Positions 25,239 through 32,649 of a stretch of 39,422 nt of DNA are shown piece after piece. The notes under the pieces are model-generated. The model did not search any database. It saw only the letters and a program-made list of their open reading frames with translations, and was not told the origin of the DNA. Both the position numbers and the translations under genes were made by a program. The stretch lies in assembly GCA_005887895.1 (NCBI GenBank), contig VBPC01000172.1, positions 1 to 39,422 on the forward strand. Direction: 5' to 3'. Position 1 is the first letter of the stretch. Each line of letters opens with the position of its first letter. This stretch comes from Candidatus Rokuibacteriota bacterium. GTDB taxonomy: Bacteria; Methylomirabilota; Methylomirabilia; Rokubacteriales; CSP1-6.

Positions 25239-26753
25239 TCAGACCGGCCGCGCGGTGGCCGCGGCCATCACGCGCCGGCGCACGGTCGTGGCGGCGGCCA
25301 GCGCCGCCGCCGCCGCCAGCACTGCCGTGACGGCGAGCCAGGCCAGACGTACGGCCGGCGCCGGCGTCTCCGGCATCGCCGTCCGGCTCACGGCGAAGAC
25401 GACGACGACGGCGGCCGCCGGGAGCAGCACGTGGCCGTACCAGCGCGCGAGCTCACCCGGCAGGACACGGGTGTGCATCCGGCTCATCGCGAAGAGCAGC
25501 ATCGCGAGGTTCAGCGCTGTCCACACCAAGGCAGCGCCGACGCCACCCCAGGCGAGTCCGAGCGCCACGGTGGAGGGGATCACGACGGCGAGGGCGACGG
25601 CGTTCACCGCGGCGCCCAGCGTCGACCAGCCCACGGCGAGCTGCATCACGTGCGGCACGTGCATCAGCGCGTTGAGCATGGTGCCCGTCGCGCGGAGGCC
25701 GAGGACGGCGGCGGCCTGGCGGGCCGCGTCCGGGCTGCGCGTCCACAGGGCCAGCACCTCACCCGGGAAGAACGCCAGCAGGCAGCCGACCGGCAGCACG
25801 ACGACCGCCACGAGCTGGGAGAAGAAGTGATACTCGTCGGCGATGCGCGGCGTGTCGCCACGCTCGACGAGCTGGCTGAAGCGCGGGTAGACGGCCGTGG
25901 TGATCGGCTGAACGATCTGGCCCAGCGCGTTGGCGGCCGCCACCGCCAGCATGTAGTAGCCGAACTGCGCCAGCGGCAGGATCGCGCTGAGGATTACCTG
26001 ATCGACGGACGTGAGGCCGAGCGCCAGCAGCATCGTGCCGGCCACCCCGCCGCTGAAGCCGAGCGTCGGGCGCGCCGATGCGGGACGGATGCGGCCGTGA
26101 CGGGCGGCCTCGGGCAGCGCGGCCAGGAGCGTGAAGCGAAAGGCGGCCACCTCCACGTAGAGGAGCGCCAGCTGCGCGAGGAAGAACGTGGTGATCGTTG
26201 GGCGCACCAGCACGAGCGCGGCCACGGTGGTGAGCGCCCGGAGGCCGGTGCCGGTGGCCATCAGCAGATTCGCACGTCCCTGGTGCTCGAGGCCGTTGAG
26301 CCCGGCGAGGTACACCGTGCGCGCGGTCAGCGCGGGCAGCGCCAGCGCCATCAGGTAGAGGGAGCGCGTCACCTCGCCCGGCGTGAGCATCGAGAACGTG
26401 AGCCAGCGGCCGGTGATCGCCGGCGCCGCCTCGGCGAACGCGGCGCCGAACAGCAGGCCCAGCCCCCAGGCGCCGACCTCCAGCGTGGCGACCAGGTCGC
26501 CGAAGCTGGCGCTCTCCCCGCGCGCCCGCATGCGCGCGGCCTCGCGGTTCAGCGTGGCGCCCAGGCCCAGGTCGAGCGCCAGCGCCGCCACCGTCACCGT
26601 GGTGAAGAGGCCGACGAGCCCGTACGCCTCGGCGCCCAGCAGGCGCAGGTAGATCGGCACGACGACGAGCAGCGCCAGCATCGAGAGCGCCGAGCCGCCC
26701 ACATTGGCCGCGATGTTGCGGAAGACGGTCACACGCGAGGCGGGGTCACTCAC
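25239..26753 (-). CDS. Polysaccharide flippase (Wzx-like, MOP superfamily)
   Basis: A 504-residue integral membrane protein with about 12-14 hydrophobic helices. The beginning (FRNIAANVGGSALSMLALLVVVPIYLRLLGAEAYGLVGLF) is typical of Wzx/RfbX-type transporters, followed by LGATLNREAARMRA and the central GYYMLAVAAANALGQIVQPI. It would flip the lipid-linked glycan unit across the inner membrane, pointing to a Wzx/Wzy route rather than an ABC export route. No Wzy or chain-length protein is in view, unless the GT-C-like TPR protein acts late in the route. GTG 26753 overlaps the rmlC-like stop by eight bases. Confidence 0.88.
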   Translation of the reverse strand: MSDPASRVTVFRNIAANVGGSALSMLALLVVVPIYLRLLGAEAYGLVGLFTTVTVAALALDLGLGATLNREAARMRARGESASFGDLVATLEVGAWGLGLLFGAAFAEAAPAITGRWLTFSMLTPGEVTRSLYLMALALPALTARTVYLAGLNGLEHQGRANLLMATGTGLRALTTVAALVLVRPTITTFFLAQLALLYVEVAAFRFTLLAALPEAARHGRIRPASARPTLGFSGGVAGTMLLALGLTSVDQVILSAILPLAQFGYYMLAVAAANALGQIVQPITTAVYPRFSQLVERGDTPRIADEYHFFSQLVAVVVLPVGCLLAFFPGEVLALWTRSPDAARQAAAVLGLRATGTMLNALMHVPHVMQLAVGWSTLGAAVNAVALAVVIPSTVALGLAWGGVGAALVWTALNLAMLLFAMSRMHTRVLPGELARWYGHVLLPAAAVVVVFAVSRTAMPETPAPAVRLAWLAVTAVLAAAAALAAATTVRRRVMAAATARPV

Positions 26754-27276
26754 GGAGTGGCGGCAGCGCGGCGTCGCGCGGCGAGACGGTGACAGGGGCG
26801 AGCGGCCACGCGATCGCGCACCCGGGGTCGTCCCAGCGCACCCCGCGCTCGGACCCCGGGTCGTGGGTCTCGGAGATCTGATAGAAGACCTCGGTGTCGT
26901 CGGCCAGCGTCTGGAAGCCGTGGGCCACGCCCTCGGGGACGTAGAGCATGCGGTGGTTGTCGGCGCTCAGCTCGGCGGCGATCCAGCGGCCGAAGGTCGG
27001 CGAGCCGCGCCGCACGTCGAGCGCGACGTCGTGGACGGCGCCCCGCGTGCACCGCACGAGCTTCGCCTCCTCGTGGGGCCGGGCCTGATAGTGCAGGCCG
27101 CGCACGGTACCGCGCGCGCGCGTCCACGAGACGCTGCACTGCGCCAGCGCCGGATTGAGCCCGCGCGCCTCGAACTCCCGGCGGCACCACGTGCGCGCGA
27201 AGAAGCCGCGGTCGTCGCTCAGCGGCTCCGGCTCCACCAGCCACACGCCCTCGAGCGTCGTCTCGCGGAAGATCAT
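26746..27276 (-). CDS. rfbC: dTDP-4-dehydrorhamnose 3,5-epimerase-like (RmlC family) sugar epimerase
   Basis: A 176-residue cupin epimerase with DDRGFFARTWCR near the start, His62 in RGLHYQ (base), Lys72, Tyr132 in VFYQIS (acid) and VPEGVAHGF. The length is normal for RmlC. It acts on a 4-keto-6-deoxyhexose nucleotide. Here the partner genes are CDP-linked and include a C3-methyltransferase, so after methylation only C5 could be epimerised; a dTDP-rhamnose role is unlikely because rmlA, rmlB and rmlD are absent. The ATG overlaps the methyltransferase stop (ATGA). Confidence 0.9.
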   Translation of the reverse strand: MIFRETTLEGVWLVEPEPLSDDRGFFARTWCRREFEARGLNPALAQCSVSWTRARGTVRGLHYQARPHEEAKLVRCTRGAVHDVALDVRRGSPTFGRWIAAELSADNHRMLYVPEGVAHGFQTLADDTEVFYQISETHDPGSERGVRWDDPGCAIAWPLAPVTVSPRDAALPPLRE

Positions 27277-28508
27277 CCGCCGCGAACGAGCCGCGGCGCC
27301 GGCACCGGCACCAGGAACGCGCCGCCGCGCCGCAGGTACTCGGCCTGCTGGGCGACGATCTCGTCGGCCAGATTCCACGGCAGCAGCAGCGTCACGTCCG
27401 GCATCTCCTTCACGAGATCCTCCGGCGGCCGGATCGGCAGTCGCACACCGGGGACGAGGCGGCCCTGCTTGTGGGGGCTGCGATCGACCGTGAACTCGAG
27501 CACGTCGGTGCCGAGGCCGCACGCGTTCAAGAGCACCGTGCCCTTGGCCGGCGCGCCGTACGCCGCCAGCCGCCGCCCGTCGGCGCGCAGCCGCCGCAGC
27601 CGGCTCACGAGGTCGCCGCGCAGCCGGTCGACGGCGCCGGCGAACCCCGTGAAGCGCGCGGCGCCGGTGAGCCCGGCGGCGGCCTCGTCGGCCCGCAGTC
27701 GCGCGACGGCGGGCGACACCGCGCGGGCGCCGGGGTGCTGCAGAAAGATCCGCAGCGAGCCGCCGTGCACCGGCTGGCGCGCGACGTCGAAGACCTCCAG
27801 GCCGGCGCGGGCGGCGAGCCCGGCGACCGCCGCCAGGGAGTAGTAGAAGACGTGCTCGTGGTAGATCGTGTCGAACGCCGTCCGCTCGAGCAGCTCGCCG
27901 AGATAGGGAAACTCGAACACCGCCGCGCCGGCCGGCGCCAGGCAGTCGCGGACCGCGGTCAGGAACGCGTTCACGCCGGGGACGTGGGCGAGGACGTTGT
28001 TGCCGACGACGACCTCGGCGCGGCCGAGCTCGCCGAGGACCTGCTCGACGACGTCGGGACCGAAGAACCGCGCCAGCGTCGGAATGCCGCGCGCCCGCGC
28101 GACGGCCGCCACGTTGCGGGCCGGCTCCACGCCCAGCACCGGGACGCCGCGGGCCTGAAAGAACTGCAGCAGGTACCCGTCGTTGCTGGCGACCTCGAGG
28201 ACGCCCCGGCCGGGGCCGAGCCGGAAGCGCTCCACGAGCGAATCGGCCATCGCCCGCGCGTGGGCCACGAAGTCGTCGGAGTAGGAGGAGAAATAGAGGT
28301 ACTCGCCGAAGAGCGCCTCCGGCGGCGCCGTTTCCGTCAGCTGCACGAGGTGACAGCCCGCGCAGTAGGCGACGGCCAGCGGAAAGCGCGGATCGCGGCG
28401 GGCCGCGTCCTCGGGCTTGACGAAGGCGTTGGCGAGCGGCTGGGCGCCGAGATCGAGGAACGGCTCGCCGAGCCCGGCGCCGCAGCCGAGACACGCGCGC
28501 CCGCTCAC
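27273..28508 (-). CDS. NDP-sugar C-methyltransferase
   Basis: A 411-residue methyltransferase of the TylC3/NovU/TcaB9 type. The zinc site is Cys6/Cys9 and Cys49/Cys52. The SAM site is LEVASNDGYLLQFF (104-117). The catalytic TIYHEHVFYYS (204-214) supplies Tyr, Glu and His that deprotonate C3 beside a 4-keto group. The C-terminal Rossmann-like part (LAAYGAPAKGTVLLNACG) is the usual tail domain. It transfers a methyl from SAM to C3 of a 4-keto sugar nucleotide. It is encoded directly after CDP-glucose 4,6-dehydratase, which makes CDP-4-keto-6-deoxyglucose the likely substrate. GTG 28508 overlaps the dehydratase stop. Confidence 0.9.
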   Translation of the reverse strand: MSGRACLGCGAGLGEPFLDLGAQPLANAFVKPEDAARRDPRFPLAVAYCAGCHLVQLTETAPPEALFGEYLYFSSYSDDFVAHARAMADSLVERFRLGPGRGVLEVASNDGYLLQFFQARGVPVLGVEPARNVAAVARARGIPTLARFFGPDVVEQVLGELGRAEVVVGNNVLAHVPGVNAFLTAVRDCLAPAGAAVFEFPYLGELLERTAFDTIYHEHVFYYSLAAVAGLAARAGLEVFDVARQPVHGGSLRIFLQHPGARAVSPAVARLRADEAAAGLTGAARFTGFAGAVDRLRGDLVSRLRRLRADGRRLAAYGAPAKGTVLLNACGLGTDVLEFTVDRSPHKQGRLVPGVRLPIRPPEDLVKEMPDVTLLLPWNLADEIVAQQAEYLRRGGAFLVPVPAPRLVRGG

Positions 28509-29584
28509 GGCTCCCGCGCGCCTTGCCAGCGCTTCTCGTACTGGCGGATCTGCTCGACCGAGAGCTCGTGCAACCGCTGCGCTGCGGTCGGGGCGGCGGC
28601 GGCCCGGTACCAGGCGACGGTGAGCTCGGCCGCCTCCTTCAGCGTCAGCAGCGGCCGCCAGCCAAGGCGCTCGCGGGCTTTCGTCCAGTCGAGTCGCAAC
28701 AACCCCGCCTCGTGAGGCGCCTCCTCCTCGACGGCCGCCTCCCATCGCCCGCCGTCCCAGAAGCCGAGCAGCAGCTCTACCAGCGCGGCGACCGGCACCG
28801 CGTCGTCGTCGCGCGGCCCGAAGTTCCAGGCGCCGGCGAAGGCGTCGCTCTCGACGAGCCGCTCGGCCAGGGTGAGATAGCCGCCGAGGGGCTCCAGCAC
28901 GTGCTGCCAGGGCCGCACCGCGGCCGGGTGACGAATCTTGACCGTCTGCCCCCGCGACAGCGCGCGCATCGTGTCCGGCACCAGGCGGTCCTCCGCCCAG
29001 TCGCCGCCGCCGATGACGTTGCCGGCGCGCGCGGTGGCCAGGCGCGGCCCGCGCGCGAAGAACGAGCGGCGGTAGGCCGCGGTGACCAGCTCGGCGGCGG
29101 CCTTGCTGGCGCTGTAGGGGTCGTGGCCGCCGAGCGGCTCGTCCTCGCGGTAGCCCTGCGGCCGCTCGCGATTCTCGTAGCATTTGTCGCTCGTCACCAC
29201 GACGACGGCCTCGACCGACGGCGTGCGGCGCACGGCCTCGAGCACGTGCACCGTCCCCAGCACGTTGGTGGCAAACGTCCGGACCGGTGCCGCGTACGAG
29301 CGGCGGACCAGCGACTGCGCCGCCAGGTGGAAGACGACGCTCGGCCGCGCCGCCGCGACCGCGGCCTCGAGCGCGGCGAGGTCGGTGACGTCGGCGACGT
29401 GGGAGGTGACGCGCTCGGGGAGCCCGCAGCGCACGAAGTAGGACGGTGTCGTGTCGGGGCTCAGGCCGTAGCCGACGACCCGCGCGCCGAGATCGACGAG
29501 CCAGGTCGCCAGCCATCCGCCCTTGAAGCCCGTGTGGCCGGTGACGAAGACCGAGCGATCACGCCAGAACTCACGCCGGACCAT
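28505..29584 (-). CDS. rfbG: CDP-glucose 4,6-dehydratase
   Basis: A 359-residue short-chain-dehydrogenase-type enzyme that converts CDP-glucose to CDP-4-keto-6-deoxyglucose using bound NAD. It has the NAD loop VTGHTGFKGGW (14-24), TSDKCYEN (131-138; the Asp-Lys pair separates it from RmlB, which has Asp-Glu), and the YSASK active site with Tyr147/Lys151. AGNVIGGGDWAEDRLVPD is also characteristic of RfbG. It lies 20 bases after rfbF and is the second gene of the sugar operon. Confidence 0.95.
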   Translation of the reverse strand: MVRREFWRDRSVFVTGHTGFKGGWLATWLVDLGARVVGYGLSPDTTPSYFVRCGLPERVTSHVADVTDLAALEAAVAAARPSVVFHLAAQSLVRRSYAAPVRTFATNVLGTVHVLEAVRRTPSVEAVVVVTSDKCYENRERPQGYREDEPLGGHDPYSASKAAAELVTAAYRRSFFARGPRLATARAGNVIGGGDWAEDRLVPDTMRALSRGQTVKIRHPAAVRPWQHVLEPLGGYLTLAERLVESDAFAGAWNFGPRDDDAVPVAALVELLLGFWDGGRWEAAVEEEAPHEAGLLRLDWTKARERLGWRPLLTLKEAAELTVAWYRAAAAPTAAQRLHELSVEQIRQYEKRWQGAREP

Positions 29585-29604
29585 GGCTCATCGCCGGGCG
29601 GCGC

Positions 29605-30378
29605 TCATCGCCACACGGCCCAGGCCGCCTTGTCCTGGCGCCACAGCTCGTTCAGCAGCTCCATCTCGCGCGGCGTGTCCATGCACTGCCAGAAGCCCTG
29701 GTGCTGATAGACGGCGAGCTGGCGCATGCCGGTCAGCTTGATCAGGAGCGACTGCTCGAGGCTCTCGTCGTCGCCGGCGATCAGCGGCAGCACGCCGGGC
29801 TCGAAGACGAAGAAGCCGCCGTTGATCCAGCCGCCCTGCACCTGCGGCTTCTCCTGGAACACCTGGACCATGTCGTTGTCGATGACGACCTCGCCGAACC
29901 GCGAGGACGGCCGCACCGCGGTGAGGGTGGCGAGCTTGCCGTGCCGGCGGTGGAAGTCGAGCAGGCGGTCGAGGTCGATGTCGGCGACGCCGTCGCCGTA
30001 GGTCACCATGAACCGCTCGCGCCCGAGGAAGCGCGCCACCCGCCCCAGCCGGCCGCCGGTCAGCGTCCGCTCGCCGGTGTCGGCCAGCGTGACGCGCCAG
30101 CCGCTCTCGCCGTGGGGGCCGTGGATCTGGACGTCGCGCGACCCGAGCGTGACGGTGACGTCGCGGTGGCGCACCTCGTAGTTGAGGAAGTAGTCGCGGA
30201 TGACGTCGCCCTTGTAGCCCAGGCAGACGACGAAGTCGGTGTGGCCGTAGTGGGCGTACGCCTTCATGATGTGCCAGAGGATGGGTCGCCCGCCGATCGT
30301 GACCATCGGCTTGGGACGGAACTCCGTCTCCTCGCGCAAGCGCGTGCCCAGCCCTCCGGCGAGAAGCACCACGTTCAT
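29605..30378 (-). CDS. rfbF: Glucose-1-phosphate cytidylyltransferase
   Basis: A 257-residue nucleotidyltransferase that makes CDP-glucose from glucose-1-phosphate and CTP. The start is VVLLAGGLGTRLREETEFRPKPM (signature loop plus Lys of PKPM), followed by GHTDFVVCLGYKGDVI, the metal-site region VTYGDGVADID, and WINGGFFVFEPG. It is the first gene of the glycan operon and commits glucose to CDP-6-deoxysugars. A perfect TATAAT lies 13 bases upstream and overlaps the divergent glycosyltransferase promoter. Confidence 0.95.
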   Translation of the reverse strand: MNVVLLAGGLGTRLREETEFRPKPMVTIGGRPILWHIMKAYAHYGHTDFVVCLGYKGDVIRDYFLNYEVRHRDVTVTLGSRDVQIHGPHGESGWRVTLADTGERTLTGGRLGRVARFLGRERFMVTYGDGVADIDLDRLLDFHRRHGKLATLTAVRPSSRFGEVVIDNDMVQVFQEKPQVQGGWINGGFFVFEPGVLPLIAGDDESLEQSLLIKLTGMRQLAVYQHQGFWQCMDTPREMELLNELWRQDKAAWAVWR

Positions 30379-30391
30379 CGGCGGCCCCTCG

Positions 30392-30399
30392 ATTATAGT
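30392..30399. promoter_or_regulatory. Symmetric divergent -10 element
   Basis: ATTATAGT reads as TATAAT on the minus strand (30392-30397), towards rfbF, and as TATAGT on the plus strand (30394-30399), towards the GT4 gene. The two starts are 45 bases apart, so both promoters must share this DNA. No good -35 boxes are visible on either side. Confidence 0.55.
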
Positions 30400-30422
30400 A
30401 AGTGCGGCCCGCGATCCGTAGG

Positions 30423-31610
30423 ATGAACATTCTCTGGGTCAGCCCCTTCCTGCCGAAGGCCGACGCCGCGCACGCGGGCGGCCGCGCGCTCGCCCAGTGG
30501 GTCCAGGGGACGGCCGCGCGCCACGCGGTGACGCTCCTCACCCGCGTGGAGCCGGGCGAGGGCGCCGCCGCGGCCGCGCTCGAGCCGCAACTGGCCGGCC
30601 TGCACGTGCAGGAGTTCCGGCGCCCGGCCGCCGGCCCCCTGCAGGCCGCGCGCATCGCCGCGTCCTATGCGCGCCTCGGTCGGGCGGCGAACCGCCTGCT
30701 CGCCGGCGGCGGCTTCGACATCCTCCACGTCGAATACCTGGAAACCGGGCTCGGGATCGCCGCCGGCGGGCGGGCGCCGGCTCTGATGGTCGCGCACGAC
30801 GAGCTCACGCGGCCGGCCCACCATCGCCTCCAGCTCGCCCGTGGCGCGCGGGCGCGGCTGGGCGCCTGGCTCTACTGGCGCGCGGTGGACCGCCTTGAGC
30901 GCCGCATCTGCCGCAAGTTCGACCGCATTCTCACGCTCTCCGAGCACGACCGGCGCACGCTGCTCGCGCGCGACGGCGACCTGTCGGTCGGCGTGCTGCC
31001 GTTTCCGATCGGGCTCGACCGCGCGCGCGTCACGCCGGGGGCCCGCGGCGGCGCCGAGCTGCTGTTCGTCGGCGCCATGCACCGCGACGCCAACGTGGAC
31101 GCGATCCGGCATTTCTGCGACGCGGTGCTGCCGCGCGTGCGAGCCGAGGTGCCGGAGGCGCGCTTGACCATCGTCGGCGCCGACCCGCCCGCGGAGGTGC
31201 GACGGCTGGCCGCCTCGCCGGGCGTGCAGGTGACCGGGTTCGTCGAGGCGCTGGAGCCGTACTACGCGCGGGCGACGGCGTTCGTCTCGCCGCTGCGCAT
31301 CGCCGGCGGAATCCCCGGCAAGAACCTCGACGCGATGGCGGCCGGCTGTCCGATCGTCACCACCACGCTCGGCAACGAGGGGCTGGGGGCGACGCCCGGC
31401 GAGCACCTGCTGACCGCCGACACACCGGGGGATTTCGCCGCCGCCGTGGTGCGCCTGCTCCGCGACGCCGCGCTGCGCCACCGCCTCGGCGAGCGCGCCC
31501 GCGAGTTCGCCCGCGCGCGCTTCGACGTCGAGACGAGCGTGGCGGCGCTGGAGCGCGAGCACCAGGCGCTGGCGCGCGCGAGCGCGCTCACCAGACGATC
31601 AGGCGCTTGA
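30423..31610 (+). CDS. GT4-type glycosyltransferase (GT-B fold)
   Basis: A 395-residue enzyme beginning MNILWVSPFLPKADAAHAGG, a typical GT4 acceptor-domain start. The donor domain has LLFVGAMHRDANVDAIRHF, LTIVGADPPAEVRRLA, and the E-x7-E-like region SPLRIAGGIPGKNLDAMAAGCPIV, in which the first Glu is replaced. It probably adds one sugar of the same glycan. It diverges from rfbF through a shared -10 region. Its 3' end overlaps the convergent GT2 gene by 23 bases. Confidence 0.87.
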   Translation: MNILWVSPFLPKADAAHAGGRALAQWVQGTAARHAVTLLTRVEPGEGAAAAALEPQLAGLHVQEFRRPAAGPLQAARIAASYARLGRAANRLLAGGGFDILHVEYLETGLGIAAGGRAPALMVAHDELTRPAHHRLQLARGARARLGAWLYWRAVDRLERRICRKFDRILTLSEHDRRTLLARDGDLSVGVLPFPIGLDRARVTPGARGGAELLFVGAMHRDANVDAIRHFCDAVLPRVRAEVPEARLTIVGADPPAEVRRLAASPGVQVTGFVEALEPYYARATAFVSPLRIAGGIPGKNLDAMAAGCPIVTTTLGNEGLGATPGEHLLTADTPGDFAAAVVRLLRDAALRHRLGERAREFARARFDVETSVAALEREHQALARASALTRRSGA

Positions 31611-32649
31611 CGACGCGAAAGTAGGCGCTGAAGAGCGGATCGAGCACGACACGCACGGCCGGGGTGGCGACCGGCCCGAACCGGAAATGCGCCGAGAGGA
31701 ACGGCACCAGATCGCGGTCACGCCGCCGGCGCAGCGCCTGCACGGCCCGTCGCTTGGCCGCCAGGTAGCGCCAGCTCGCGGGGCGCGCGAAGAATCCATA
31801 CACCGCCAGCCGCTCGGCCAGCCACCCGCTCCTGGCCGCGTACAGGAGCCCGATCGGCTCGAAGAGGACGAGCGCCGGCGCCAGTACGAGCAGCGTGGCG
31901 AGGTGGTAGTGCGTGAGCACGTTGACGAGGCGGTTGCGCTCGACGTAGTAGAACTTCCGTTTCCAGCTCGGCCGGGCGAAGTCGTAGTCGTGGTGGAGGA
32001 CGGCGGCCGGCGCCAGCAACGCGTCCCAGCCGGCCAGCCGCAGCCGCCAGCCGAGGTCCGAGTCCTCGTGGTACATGAACATCGCCGCGTCGAATGTCCC
32101 GACCTGCCGCAGCGCGCTGGCGCGGTAGAGCGCCCCGGCGCCGCTGGCGTAGGCGATCGGGGCGACGTCGAGCGGGCGGTCGGGCTCGCCGTCGCCGCCG
32201 ACGAAGCCCACGCCCAGGTAGTGCAGCTCGTTGCCGCGCGAGTGCAGCACCGTCCGCCCGCTCGCCTCGCGCCGCAGGAGCTTGGGCTGCACGGCGCCCG
32301 CCTCCGGGTGCGCCTCGGCCACGTCGACCAGCGCGCCGAGGAAGTCCGGCTCCAGGGACGTGTCCTGGGTCACGACGACGACGTAGTCGGCGCCACGCGC
32401 CAGCGCCGCGTCCATGGCCAGCGCATTGCCGCCGGCATAGCCCAGGTTCTGGCCGGGCACGATCACGCGGATGCCGGTCGTCCGCTCGTCGAACCAGCGC
32501 GCCGCGCTCCCGTCGGGACTGTTGTCGACGACGATGAGCTGCCAGCGCTCGCGCGGGTAGCGCTGCGCCTGCAGGCTCGCCCAGAGCGCGTCGAGGTACT
32601 TGGTGCCGTGAAACGTGACGAGGACGACGGCGACCGATGGCGCCGTCAC
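31588..32649 (-). CDS. GT2 glycosyltransferase (rhamnosyltransferase-like)
   Basis: A 353-residue GT2 with VAVVLVTFHGTKYLDALWASL at the start, the donor motif VVDNSPDGS, NLGYAGGNALAMDAAL, the TQDTSLEPDFL metal-site region, and MFMYHEDSDLGWRLRLAGW (catalytic base region). The C-terminal part has a hydrophobic segment (LATLLVLAPALVLFEPIGLLY) that may attach it to the membrane. The pattern is that of WbbL-type rhamnosyltransferases. The GTG start overlaps the flavoprotein stop as GTGA, which links it to a metabolic operon rather than to the sugar operon. Confidence 0.87.
   Translation of the reverse strand: MTAPSVAVVLVTFHGTKYLDALWASLQAQRYPRERWQLIVVDNSPDGSAARWFDERTTGIRVIVPGQNLGYAGGNALAMDAALARGADYVVVVTQDTSLEPDFLGALVDVAEAHPEAGAVQPKLLRREASGRTVLHSRGNELHYLGVGFVGGDGEPDRPLDVAPIAYASGAGALYRASALRQVGTFDAAMFMYHEDSDLGWRLRLAGWDALLAPAAVLHHDYDFARPSWKRKFYYVERNRLVNVLTHYHLATLLVLAPALVLFEPIGLLYAARSGWLAERLAVYGFFARPASWRYLAAKRRAVQALRRRRDRDLVPFLSAHFRFGPVATPAVRVVLDPLFSAYFRVVKRLIVW

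Noticed and set aside
26746..30378. dTDP-L-rhamnose pathway
   Set aside because: Only an RmlC-like epimerase is present. The nucleotidyltransferase and dehydratase carry CDP-glucose-type motifs, and RmlA, RmlB and RmlD are absent.
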